From positions 1 through 64,000 of the forward strand of contig JAXGMN010000025.1 of NCBI GenBank assembly GCA_040768665.1: a stretch of DNA of 64,000 bases, written 5' to 3'. Within the stretch, counting starts at the first letter, position 1. Each line of letters opens with the position of its first letter. Positions 1 through 8,235 of the stretch are shown here, piece by piece. Under the pieces are notes generated by a model. The model searched no databases and had not been told where the DNA came from. It saw nothing but the letters and a program-made list of their open reading frames with translations. The DNA comes from JABWBD01 sp040768665. Lineage in GTDB: Bacteria > Planctomycetota > Planctomycetia > Pirellulales > Thermoguttaceae. The position numbers and the translations under genes were made by a program.

Positions 1-57
1 TCCCCGCTTTCTTTTCTTCTTTACCTTCCTTTCTCTTGGAGCGAAAAGAAAACTGCA

Positions 58-87
58 AAGAACAAGAAAGCGGTGACAAGTCACCGC
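58..87 (-). terminator. Rho-independent terminator of the acyl-CoA dehydrogenase operon
   Basis: Just past the acyl-CoA dehydrogenase stop, the minus strand has a perfect 8-bp stem (GCGGTGAC / GTCACCGC at 70-87) with a two-base loop, followed by a T-rich run (TTTCTTGTTC). This is the form of an intrinsic terminator for the leftward three-gene operon. Confidence 0.7.
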
Positions 88-97
88 ACTCCAAAGG

Positions 98-1882
98 TTA
101 GACCTCCATCACCCGCCGTGCGGTTCGTGCGATCGCCTCGCGATCGTGGTCCCCAATGCACCGCAGAGCCTCGCGTATCCGGCGCATCGATTGCTTCAGG
201 AACAGATCGGCCGCTGCCGGTTCCCACTGGCGCGATTCGTCGTGGCGGCCGTCGGCCGACAACTCGGCGTCGCGGCGGCTCAAAACGCAGGCGCAGGCGT
301 ACAGTTCCATGGCCGCCCGAGCGATCGGCTGCTGGATGAGCTGCCGGTCGAGAATATCCTCGCGATGGCGTACCAGGGCCGCCTCGACGGCAAGGCCGAA
401 GCGGCGGATCAGGCGGCCGAGCGACCTTGAATGCCCGGTCAGCCTTGGGGACTGAACAGAAACGCGAGGCTGCCGCAACCGCCTGGGCAGTTCCTCCGCG
501 GCGAAGCGGCCCAGAAGGTCCATTTCCTGCCAGGGATGGTGCATCGCCTCCCAGACTGTCTTCAGCTCCTCACCGCAATCGCGCATCCCCACCAGGGCAA
601 TGAAAGAAACGAGCACCTCGTTGGCGCCCTCGCCGATCTGATTGATGCGAGCGTCGCGGAGGATCCGTTCCAATGGAAGGTCGGTGAAATATGCGGCCCC
701 GCCATGGATCTGAAAGGCGTCGTTCACGATCGTCCAGAGTGCCTCCGTGCTGTAGACCTTAAGCATCGCCGTCTCAACCATGTAGTCTTCGACACCCCGA
801 TCGATCAGGCCGGCCGTTACCGCAGTCATCGCTTCCATTGCGTACGTCCACGCAGCCATGCGGGCCAGTTTTTCCTGGACGAGCTCGAATGCGCCCAGCG
901 GCCGGCCGAACTGGATCCGCGTGCGCGAGTGTTCGGCAGCCAAACGCAGGCACGTTTTGGCCAGCCCGGTGCAGCACGCGCCGAACGTGGTGCGGCCGAA
1001 ATCGAGCACGGTCAGAGCCACCTTCAACCCCTTGCCAATCGGCCCAAGAATGTTCTCCTTAGGCACGGGCATGTTGGAGAAACCCAGCCTCGAAGTGGCG
1101 GTCCCCCGGATGCCGAGTTTTTCCATCCGCGATTCGAGCACTTGAAATCCCGGCATGTCGGGCGTGACCAGAAAGGCCGTCACCTGGGTCTCCGGGCGTT
1201 CGGGGACCGGCGCCCGGGCCATCACCGTGAGCACGTCGGCGATCGCCCCATTAGTGATATACCGCTTCTCTCCGTTGAGCACGAAATGCGAGCCGTCGTC
1301 CGACAGTTCGGCCGCCGTCTGCACGTTACCGGCGTCGGATCCCGCCTGGGCTTCCGTAAGCGCAAACGCCGCAAGCTTCGTGCCGCGAACCAGATCCGGA
1401 AGCCACCGCCGTTTCTGCTCATCCGTGCCAAAGAGCAGAAGGGCCCGCATCCCGATCGAGTGATGCGCATTGACGAAGATCGACGTTGCGCTGCAGCGGG
1501 AGCCCAGTTCCTCGAGGACGCGGCAGTACGCCAACTGGGAAAACCCTCGCCCTCCGACCGACTCGGGGGCCGTCATGCCGAGCACACCCAATTGCGCGAG
1601 GCCGTCGATCACGGTTCGTGGGATGTCGGCCCGGCGATCGATCTCGGCCGGGTCGAGGTGCTCATCGCAGAAGGACCGGAGTTCGCCGAGCGCCGTCTCC
1701 ACTTTCGGCCGTTCGTCAGCGGCGAGGCTCGGGTACGGAAACACGAGGTCGGCCGCCAGCCGCCCCCAAAACAATTCCTTGGCAATACTCCGTCGACGTG
1801 GCCCTGTGAAGAGGAGTTCTTCCGCTTCGCGGATCTCTTTTTCCCGCTGGAGTTCCCGCTCGGATTTCGTTATCGCGCTCAT
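98..1882 (-). CDS. Acyl-CoA dehydrogenase
   Basis: A flavoprotein of 594 aa that oxidises an acyl-CoA to the 2-enoyl-CoA. It has the family order: N-terminal helical domain, middle beta domain (FALTEAQAGSDAGN, about residues 170-180; YITNGAIADV after it), then the C-terminal helical domain (RIQFGRPLGAFELVQEKLA, and FQIHGGAAYFTDLPLERILRDARINQIGEGANEV with the glutamate region). A further 150 or so residues at the C terminus make it longer than the usual 380-aa enzyme, like the ACAD9/VLCAD-type long forms. The start was chosen at ATG 1882 because it overlaps the TGA of the upstream enoyl-CoA hydratase (ATGA), so the two are translationally coupled. The acyl substrate cannot be read from sequence; the context (AtuA-like, carboxylase) suggests a branched chain. 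Confidence 0.93.
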   Translation of the reverse strand: MSAITKSERELQREKEIREAEELLFTGPRRRSIAKELFWGRLAADLVFPYPSLAADERPKVETALGELRSFCDEHLDPAEIDRRADIPRTVIDGLAQLGVLGMTAPESVGGRGFSQLAYCRVLEELGSRCSATSIFVNAHHSIGMRALLLFGTDEQKRRWLPDLVRGTKLAAFALTEAQAGSDAGNVQTAAELSDDGSHFVLNGEKRYITNGAIADVLTVMARAPVPERPETQVTAFLVTPDMPGFQVLESRMEKLGIRGTATSRLGFSNMPVPKENILGPIGKGLKVALTVLDFGRTTFGACCTGLAKTCLRLAAEHSRTRIQFGRPLGAFELVQEKLARMAAWTYAMEAMTAVTAGLIDRGVEDYMVETAMLKVYSTEALWTIVNDAFQIHGGAAYFTDLPLERILRDARINQIGEGANEVLVSFIALVGMRDCGEELKTVWEAMHHPWQEMDLLGRFAAEELPRRLRQPRVSVQSPRLTGHSRSLGRLIRRFGLAVEAALVRHREDILDRQLIQQPIARAAMELYACACVLSRRDAELSADGRHDESRQWEPAAADLFLKQSMRRIREALRCIGDHDREAIARTARRVMEV

Positions 1883-2667
1883 CGGTTTGTCTCCGCTGGT
1901 ACGATCCATTCCGGTTCGCGGCGCTGGCGAAATGCCGCCAGGCCTTCATGGGCCTCATCGCTCAAGCGAGCGAGCTTGTGAAGCTCGAGTGCTCGGGCAA
2001 AGATCTCTGAAATACTCCTGCCACGAAGGTCATTCAGTAGACGTTTGCTATGGCGGACGGCTTCCGGTGCCCCCTTTCGCACCGCGGCGGCGATCTGTTG
2101 CGATTCGATGCGCAGCCGATCGGCACGGACGATGCGCTGGATGAGCCCCATCTGCATCGCGCGCCAGGCGTCGATCGGCTCGCCGACGAGCAGCAACTCG
2201 CGGAGATCGCCGTCGCGAAGCCGGTTGAGCAGCGCGGCCGCAGCCAGCGCGGCCACCAGCCCGCGGCGGACTTCCGGAAAGCCGATCCGCAAGTCCTCGG
2301 CGCCCATGACGAAGTCGCAACAGGCCAGCAACCCGGCGCCGCCGGCGTACGCCGCGCCGTGGGCAGCCGCGATTGTCACAAGAGAGCTGGTCGCCAAAGT
2401 CTCGAAGGTCCTCACGAGGCTCTGAGCACTTTGTTCGGCGCATTCGATCTCCGCGGCCTCGTAGAGATCCAGGCCCGCACAGAACACGGGGCCTGCACCG
2501 CAGAGGATCACCACGCGGCGGTCCGGTTCGGCGGCCAGCGACTGCATCGCATCGCACAGCGACTCCATCAACTCGATCGAAAGGGCGTTGCGCCGTTCCG
2601 GCCGGTTGAGCGTGAGAACCGCCGTCGACTCATCCAACGATTCCAGCGTCAGCACAGGATGGTTCAC
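1879..2667 (-). CDS. Enoyl-CoA hydratase/isomerase family protein
   Basis: A crotonase-fold protein of 262 aa. It shows TLNRPERRNALSIELM near the N terminus, the first oxyanion-hole region (CGAGPVFCAGLDL, about residues 60-72), and the second (AAAHGAAYAGGAGLLACCDFVMG, about 98-120). It would hydrate the enoyl-CoA made by the neighbouring dehydrogenase; the canonical catalytic glutamates are not both obvious, so a different crotonase reaction is possible. The GTG start at 2667 overlaps the TGA stop of the AtuA-like gene (GTGA), and its own stop overlaps the dehydrogenase start, so all three genes are tightly coupled. The reading frame is open about 200 bp further upstream, but that extension is unlike the family. 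Confidence 0.9.
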   Translation of the reverse strand: MNHPVLTLESLDESTAVLTLNRPERRNALSIELMESLCDAMQSLAAEPDRRVVILCGAGPVFCAGLDLYEAAEIECAEQSAQSLVRTFETLATSSLVTIAAAHGAAYAGGAGLLACCDFVMGAEDLRIGFPEVRRGLVAALAAAALLNRLRDGDLRELLLVGEPIDAWRAMQMGLIQRIVRADRLRIESQQIAAAVRKGAPEAVRHSKRLLNDLRGRSISEIFARALELHKLARLSDEAHEGLAAFRQRREPEWIVPAETNR

Positions 2668-4451
2668 GTTCTCTCCGCTGTTTCCAGAGGCATTTCCAGC
2701 AGTACCTGTCCCAGCGCCTTGCCTTGAGCATCGATCCGAAGCGGATCGGCTAGAACGCCGCGGATGACGAAGTTCAGTGCGCCAAGGTTCGGCATCGTAT
2801 AGCGGACCACCCGGTCGGCATCGACCAGCCCAAGATAGGAAGCCACCCGGTCGGCGGTAACTTCGCGGCATAGCCGGTCATAATCTTCCGGACGCCTCGC
2901 GACGACGCCGATGTTGGCGTGAATTCCCTTGTCGCCGCTGCGGGCATGGGCGATCGCTCCGAGCCGTCGCGAGTAACCGTGGCCGGCAGGCGACGGCTCG
3001 CAAGCCACTGCCGGTTCATGGTGAATCCATGGGCGCTCCGAGGTGTCCTCATCCCCCGCAACACCGGCCGGTGTGAGAGCTTCCGCTTGTAGCAGGGCGA
3101 CGTCCTGCTGAACCCGGTCTCGCTCGATGAGGCACGGCCAGAAGCGGTACATCGGATGAATGCGCGGCCGTCCCTCCGCATAGCCGGTGGTACCCTGCGG
3201 CCCAGCCGTGACCAGCGGCATCCACTGCCGGGAGAACCGCTCAACCGCCTCACGCGAATCGTCCGCCACGGCCAGCCGCAGCACCGTTTCCTTGAGCTGC
3301 TCTGCGACAACGGGATCCTCGCCCTGCGGACGAGAGGCGCCGGCGCCGACGCACTCGATCAACGACTCCCGGAAAGAAACACCGCTGGCTCGAAGTCGAT
3401 CAAGAACGGACTGTGCGGCACGACGCGCTTTTGCAACACAGCGGTCTCCATAGACGGTCAAGAGCCCCTGGGCCCGAAAGCCGTCCTGATACGTAGCACT
3501 TACCTTATATGTCGACGGCGCCGGCCGCCCTCGGGCACCGCGGATCCCTACCCGATCCTCGCCTTGGTCCTCCACGTGCAGGGACAACAGCGAGACGACC
3601 ACGTCGGGCGACAGATACGCATCCGGGTCGCCGATCTCGTAGACGAGTTGCTCCTTGACCACGGACTCGCAGACGCGGCCTCCGGTGCTTTGCGGCTTCC
3701 TGACCAAGCAACTTCCGTCATCGGCAACCTCGACGATTGGGAATCCAATCCGGGCCACATTGGGCACGTCGAGCCAATCGGTCGCGATGCCGCCGGTCAC
3801 CTGCGTGCCGCATTCAATGAGATGTCCGGCGACCGTCGCTCCCGCCAGCCGGTCCAAGTCGTCCCACGCCCAGCCGAACGCGTGGACGCAGGCGGCTACG
3901 GTCAGGCTGGGGTCGGCCACCCGGCCGGTGATCACCAGATCGGCGCCGCGCTGAAGGGCTTCCACAATCGGTCGCGCCCCCAGATAAGCATTTGCGGTCA
4001 CGAGCCGGTCCCGCACAGTCTCGATGCTCTCGCCGGTGTCGAGATTCCGCAGCAGTTCGCCATTCGGCTGCTCGCCGCGAATGATATCCATCACATCGTC
4101 CCCGGCGACAACGGCAATCGTGCGTCCGCTGCATCCCCCGTTTTCCAGAACTTCCCGGCACGCGCGTGCACACCCCATCGGGTTCAGGCCGCCCGCATTC
4201 GTGATGATTCGGCAACGCCCGCCGCCGCGCCAATAGGGCGCAATCGAGCCAACGATCTCGAGAAAATCCCGCGGCCAGCCGGCCACGGGATCGCGAGACC
4301 TCTGCAGCGCCAGGACCGACATCGAGACCTCGGCGAGAAAGTCGAGCGTGAGGTAGTCGAGATCGGGATCCAGTGCGAGCATCTCCCCCGCCGCATCGAG
4401 GCGGTCGCCCCAGAATCCGTAAGCATTGCCGATTCGAACCGCCTCGGACAT
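2664..4451 (-). CDS. AtuA-like (DUF1446) acyclic terpene utilisation family protein
   Basis: A 595-aa protein with the DUF1446/AtuA domain (N-terminal VRIGNAYGFWGDRL, DLDYLTLDFLAEVSM, and IITNAGGLNPMGCA) over roughly residues 1-450, and the small AtuA C-terminal domain (LGAIAHARSGDKGIHANIGVVAR) over about 490-590. AtuA is encoded in Pseudomonas operons for citronellol and geraniol breakdown, and DUF1446 proteins are also common beside acyl-CoA dehydrogenase and carboxylase genes; the biochemical role is not established. Here it is the first gene of a three-gene leftward operon and is followed by 4-bp overlaps. A GGGGAG ribosome-binding sequence lies about 9 nt before the ATG. Confidence 0.88.
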   Translation of the reverse strand: MSEAVRIGNAYGFWGDRLDAAGEMLALDPDLDYLTLDFLAEVSMSVLALQRSRDPVAGWPRDFLEIVGSIAPYWRGGGRCRIITNAGGLNPMGCARACREVLENGGCSGRTIAVVAGDDVMDIIRGEQPNGELLRNLDTGESIETVRDRLVTANAYLGARPIVEALQRGADLVITGRVADPSLTVAACVHAFGWAWDDLDRLAGATVAGHLIECGTQVTGGIATDWLDVPNVARIGFPIVEVADDGSCLVRKPQSTGGRVCESVVKEQLVYEIGDPDAYLSPDVVVSLLSLHVEDQGEDRVGIRGARGRPAPSTYKVSATYQDGFRAQGLLTVYGDRCVAKARRAAQSVLDRLRASGVSFRESLIECVGAGASRPQGEDPVVAEQLKETVLRLAVADDSREAVERFSRQWMPLVTAGPQGTTGYAEGRPRIHPMYRFWPCLIERDRVQQDVALLQAEALTPAGVAGDEDTSERPWIHHEPAVACEPSPAGHGYSRRLGAIAHARSGDKGIHANIGVVARRPEDYDRLCREVTADRVASYLGLVDADRVVRYTMPNLGALNFVIRGVLADPLRIDAQGKALGQVLLEMPLETAERT

Positions 4452-4550
4452 CCCAGGTCTCCCCTACCCAATCCCCTCGATCGCAAAGTGCAGCGATGGA
4501 TACCCTGCTTATTTTATGGGGCGGATCCCTGCCGAGAGTAGCTATATCAT

Positions 4551-4579
4551 TTGTCTTCTGGTTGCGCGGGTGTTAGAAT
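4551..4579 (+). promoter_or_regulatory. Sigma70-like promoter very close to the start of the Rpn-like gene
   Basis: TTGTCT (4551-4556), a 17-bp spacer and TAGAAT (4574-4579) form a good sigma70-type promoter. The -10 box ends only 6 bases before the ATG at 4586, so transcription would begin at or next to the start codon, which predicts a leaderless or nearly leaderless mRNA. No ribosome-binding sequence of useful spacing is present, which fits. This is a sequence-only prediction. Confidence 0.45.
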
Positions 4580-4585
4580 CAGGAA

Positions 4586-5428
4586 ATGCCCCACCCCTAC
4601 GATGCCAGCACCAAGTACCTGGTCTACGTCCGCCCGGCAGACTGATTGGTTCTTTCCGGCCGTGTGACCAATGCCCAGGTGGAAATCGTTGATGCGGAAC
4701 TGGCTACGGTCACCGCCGCGGCCGACCGGGTACTGCGAGTCGACGAGGACCCGCCCTGGCTCATGCATTTGGAGCTGCAATCCAGTCGCGATACCTCACT
4801 GCCGGTTAGCCTGCACGCGTATAATGCATTGCTGGAGCGGCAGCACGGTATGCTCGTCCGAACGGTCGTAGTCTTGCTCCGTCGGTCGGCCGACGGTCCG
4901 GAACTGACGGGGGTACTTCAACGGGCGTTCCCCGCGGAGCCGGCGTATTTGGTGTTTCGCTATCAACTCCTGCGTGTGTGGCGGTTGCCGGTGGATACGT
5001 TCTTGAGTGCGGGCCTCGGGGTTCTGCCGCTGGCCCCACTCAGTAGGGTGACGGAGCTGGATCTGCCGGATGTGATCCGGCGAATGGCGGATCGAATCGA
5101 TCGGGAGGCTACGCCGGAGGAAGCCGGGACTTTGTGGACTGCGACCGAGGTCCTGATGGGCCTGCGCTACTCCGGGGATCTTGTGAATCAACTGTTGCGA
5201 GGAGTTTTTCGGATGAAAGAGTCTGTCACGTATCAAGCGATTGTCCGAGAAGGTGAGGTAAAGGCACTCCAGGCAATGCTTCTGCGTCAGGGAGCAAAAC
5301 GATTTGGAGCGGCAGACGAGATGGTCGAAACCACGATCCGCGAAATCGTGGATGTGGATCGGCTCGAGAAGTTGACGGAACGCCTGTTGGATGCCTCGAA
5401 TTGGCAAGACCTTCTGGCTTCTGCGTGA
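4586..5428 (+). pseudogene. Rpn-type PD-(D/E)XK nuclease/putative transposase with in-frame TGA at codon 20
   Basis: The frame encodes a 280-residue protein of the Rpn/putative-transposase type common in planctomycetes and cyanobacteria: N-terminal PYDASTKYL, then the nuclease core with EIVDAEL and HLELQSS (the E-x-Q motif), and a C-terminal helical tail (AMLLRQGAKRFGAADE...). Codon 20 is TGA at 4643-4645, exactly where a tryptophan (TGG) is expected in 'RPADWL'; the frame is otherwise open on both sides, so this is a single G-to-A type nonsense change, not a frameshift. A TTG directly after it (4646) could restart translation and would lose only the first 20 residues, but those belong to the conserved start of the family. 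It lies between two acyl-CoA metabolism units and has no evident functional link to them. Confidence 0.75.
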
Positions 5429-5551
5429 ACCGCATCCCAGGACCGGCGAAAGGCCATGACCAAGTTGGCTTGGTGGAAGCCACGCTTCATGTTTACACTT
5501 CACCAATCGTGATAACCGATGCGTCCTGAGAAGAAAATGGGACGGCCGCGA

Positions 5552-7153
5552 TCACACCTGCAGCACTCCCGTGCGGAACTCTCCACAGGCCGCCTTGTCC
5601 GGGATCATCGCCAGGGCGGCAGCCAGCCAGTTCCGCGTTTGGTGTGGAGCGATCACCGCGTCGACCCAGCCGCGCGCGGCTCCGTAGCGGATATCGGTCT
5701 GCTCCTCGTACCGGCGGCGGATTTCTTCCAGCAGCCGTTCTTTCTCTTCGTCCGCGACCGTGCGCCCTTCGCGCCCCGCATCGCGGAGTTGGAGGTTCAG
5801 CAGCGTGCCGGCCGCCTGATCGGCGCCCATCACGGCATAGCGGGCCGAAGGCCAGGCCAGGATCAACCAGGGATCGTAGGCCTTCCCGCACAAGGCATAG
5901 TTGCCGGCCCCAAACGAACCGCCCACGATCACCGTCAGCTTTGGCACCATACTGTTGCTCACCGCGTTGACCAGCTTTGCCCCGGCGCGAATGATCCCCG
6001 CCTGCTCGGACTGCTTGCCCACCATGAATCCCTGCACGTCCTGTAGAAACACGATCGGCAGCCCCGTTTGGTTGCACTCCATCACGAAGCGGGCCGCTTT
6101 CGAGGCCGAATCGCTATACAGAACCCCTCCGATTTGAAGTTCACCGTTGCCCGACTTGCACCGCCGCCGTTGGCTGGCAACGATTCCTGCCGATCGGCCG
6201 CCGATGCGGGCGAAGGCGGTCACCAGGGTGCGACCGCATTCCGCCCGGTACTCCTGCACCGAGCCGGCGTCAGCGAGACATGCCAACACGTCGCGCGCAT
6301 CGTACTCCCCACGGCCGTCTGCCGGCACAATCTCGTAGACGTCCTGGGGATCGCGCTCGGGAGCATACCGGGCTTCATGCAGAAGCTCGCTGTCCGAACG
6401 TTGCGGCAGGAGTTCAATCAGCGAACGCAGACGGGCCAGGCAGGCGTGGTCGTCGGGCTCGCGGTAGTCGACGGTCCCGCTGATCTCCGCGTGCATGCGG
6501 GCGCCGCCGAGTTCCTCCGGATCGACCTCTTGTCCGATGGCGGCCTTCACCAGCGCAGGGCCGGCAAGGTAAAGCTGGCTGCCCTCGGTCATCAAAAGTG
6601 TGTCGGAAAGCACCGGTAAATACGCACCGCCCGCCACGCAGTTGCCCATCACGGCAGCGTACTGCGGAATCCCCATCGCGGAGATCACGGCGTTGTTCCG
6701 AAAGATCCGTCCGAAATCGTCCTCATCGGGAAAAATCTCATCCTGAAGCGGCAGAAACACGCCGGCCGAATCGACCAGATACACCAGCGGCAGCCGAAAC
6801 ATCATCGCGATCCGCTGAGCGCGAAGGACTTTTTTGACGGTCTGCGGGAAGAAGGCCCCGGCCTTGACCGTCGCATCATTCGCAACGACCATCACCTGCC
6901 GCCCATGGATCGCTCCGATGCCGGTGACAACGCCCGCCGCCGGGACGTCGCCCCACTCCGAGTACATCCGCCAGGCCGCCCATAGCCCCAGTTCCCAAAA
7001 CGGAGCGCCTTCATCCAAGAGTTCGTCGAGCCGTTCGCGAGCGGTCAACCGCCCGAGTTGCTTCTGCCGCAGTTTGCCCGCCTCGCCGCTTCCATGACGA
7101 ATGGCGTCTTCCTGGGCCTCAAGATCGCCAGTGCGCTCGAGCAGCGTGGTCAT
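5552..7153 (-). CDS. Acyl-CoA carboxylase, carboxyltransferase (beta) subunit
   Basis: A 533-aa carboxyltransferase of the methylcrotonyl-/geranyl-/propionyl-CoA carboxylase beta family, which moves carboxyl from carboxybiotin to an acyl-CoA. Visible motifs are LGRLTARERLDELLDEG, VANDATVKAGAFFP, LVYLVDSAGVFLP, the N-terminal oxyanion region (MGNCVAGGAYLPVLSD), GGARMHAEISGTVDY and a C-terminal FGAGNYALCGKAY followed by SARYAVMGADQAAGTLL. The long insert after DSAGVFLP (DEIFPDEDDFGRIFRN) is typical of methylcrotonyl-type subunits. ATG 7153 is preferred because AAGGGA lies 5 nt before it; a TTG 15 nt upstream is unlikely. The biotin carboxylase/carrier alpha subunit needed for activity is not in this window. 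Confidence 0.93.
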   Translation of the reverse strand: MTTLLERTGDLEAQEDAIRHGSGEAGKLRQKQLGRLTARERLDELLDEGAPFWELGLWAAWRMYSEWGDVPAAGVVTGIGAIHGRQVMVVANDATVKAGAFFPQTVKKVLRAQRIAMMFRLPLVYLVDSAGVFLPLQDEIFPDEDDFGRIFRNNAVISAMGIPQYAAVMGNCVAGGAYLPVLSDTLLMTEGSQLYLAGPALVKAAIGQEVDPEELGGARMHAEISGTVDYREPDDHACLARLRSLIELLPQRSDSELLHEARYAPERDPQDVYEIVPADGRGEYDARDVLACLADAGSVQEYRAECGRTLVTAFARIGGRSAGIVASQRRRCKSGNGELQIGGVLYSDSASKAARFVMECNQTGLPIVFLQDVQGFMVGKQSEQAGIIRAGAKLVNAVSNSMVPKLTVIVGGSFGAGNYALCGKAYDPWLILAWPSARYAVMGADQAAGTLLNLQLRDAGREGRTVADEEKERLLEEIRRRYEEQTDIRYGAARGWVDAVIAPHQTRNWLAAALAMIPDKAACGEFRTGVLQV

Positions 7154-7332
7154 GGTTCCCTTCAGCAACGGACAACATGAAGTGTCTAGGGGAATTATTG
7201 AGCCCTCAAGGAAAGGATCAACCCAGCGTGTGTGCGTGCCAGAGGGGGAGGCACCTACACCCGCGCCATTTTTGCCTTGGCGAGCGCGCCCACCTAGAAT
7301 TCCATGTCCATTTCCTTGTCAGAGATCTCCTC

Positions 7333-8235
7333 ATGCCCGATCGGCAGCGATCGCGAACGACCCTCCTTGACGCCCTGGCTGTGGAGCGGCCACTTCAAAC
7401 GGTTGGAGTGGTAAACGCATACTCCGCGCTCTTGGCTTTTCGTGCGGGCTTCCGGGCCTTGTATCTGTCGGGGGCGGGCGTCTCCAACGCGTCGCGCGGG
7501 CTGCCGGACCTGGGCTGGACCACACTGGACGATGTCGTCACCGACACGCGACGTATCTGCGAGGCCGTCGACTTGCCGTTGCTGGTCGATGCAGATACCG
7601 GATTCGGGGATCCCGCTCGTACCCTGCAGGCGCTCGCAAACGCCGCCGCGGCCGGAATGCACCTGGAAGACCAGGTAGCGGCGAAGCGATGCGGCCACCG
7701 GCCGGGGAAGGTGCTCGTCTCGATCGCCGAGATGTCGGACCGGATCCACGCGGCCGTCGACGCTCGGACGGACTCCGATTTCATCGTCATGGCCCGTACC
7801 GACGCGGCCTGCGTCGAGGGCTTGACCGCCGCCATCGACCGTGCCTGCCGGTATGTCGAAGCCGGTGCCGACATGATTTTCGCCGAGGCGCTCGGCAGCC
7901 TCGACGACTACCGACAGTTTACCGCTGAAGTCCATGTCCCGGTGTTGGCGAATCTGACCGAGTTTGGCAGGACGCCGCTCTTCACGTTGCAGGAACTAAA
8001 ACGCGCGGGAGTGCAGTTGGCCCTGTATCCCCTGTCGGCGTTCCGGGCGATGAACTCCGCGGCCCAAAAAGTCTACCAGACCATTCGTCGTGACGGAACG
8101 CAGCGCGAAGCGATCCCCATGATGCAGACGCGCGACGAACTCTACGAAACTCTCGATTACCATGCCCATGAGCGGCAGGTTGACACTGAATTTGAAGAAA
8201 GGGGTGCCATATCACGACGGAACAAACCAAAGTAA
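7333..8235 (+). CDS. prpB: Methylisocitrate lyase (PEP mutase/isocitrate lyase superfamily)
   Basis: A 300-aa TIM-barrel lyase that splits 2-methylisocitrate into pyruvate and succinate, the last step of the methylcitrate cycle. Diagnostic motifs are LYLSGAGVSNASRGLPDLG, the metal-binding DADTGFG (about residue 80), HLEDQ, and the active-site loop KRCGH (KKCGH in most relatives). VMARTDA and the ADMIFAEAL strand follow in the right order. The start was taken at ATG 7333; the ribosome-binding sequence is weak. It opens a prpB-prpC-prpD array and is divergent from the carboxylase gene. Its 3' end overlaps the inferred start of prpC. Confidence 0.93.
   Translation: MPDRQRSRTTLLDALAVERPLQTVGVVNAYSALLAFRAGFRALYLSGAGVSNASRGLPDLGWTTLDDVVTDTRRICEAVDLPLLVDADTGFGDPARTLQALANAAAAGMHLEDQVAAKRCGHRPGKVLVSIAEMSDRIHAAVDARTDSDFIVMARTDAACVEGLTAAIDRACRYVEAGADMIFAEALGSLDDYRQFTAEVHVPVLANLTEFGRTPLFTLQELKRAGVQLALYPLSAFRAMNSAAQKVYQTIRRDGTQREAIPMMQTRDELYETLDYHAHERQVDTEFEERGAISRRNKPK

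Noticed and set aside
431..1981. Long plus-strand ORF of 516 codons opposite the acyl-CoA dehydrogenase
   Set aside because: Low-complexity Arg/His-rich shadow of a GC-rich gene; no family sequence. The same applies to long antisense frames at 3156-4541, 11070-12443, 17790-19793, 25011-26831, 37443-39428 and 57559-58884.
4643..4645. TGA in the Rpn-type gene as a selenocysteine or recoded tryptophan codon
   Set aside because: Relatives have Trp, not Cys, at this place; no stem-loop of the bacterial SECIS kind follows; other genes in the window use TGA as stop many times, so the code is standard.
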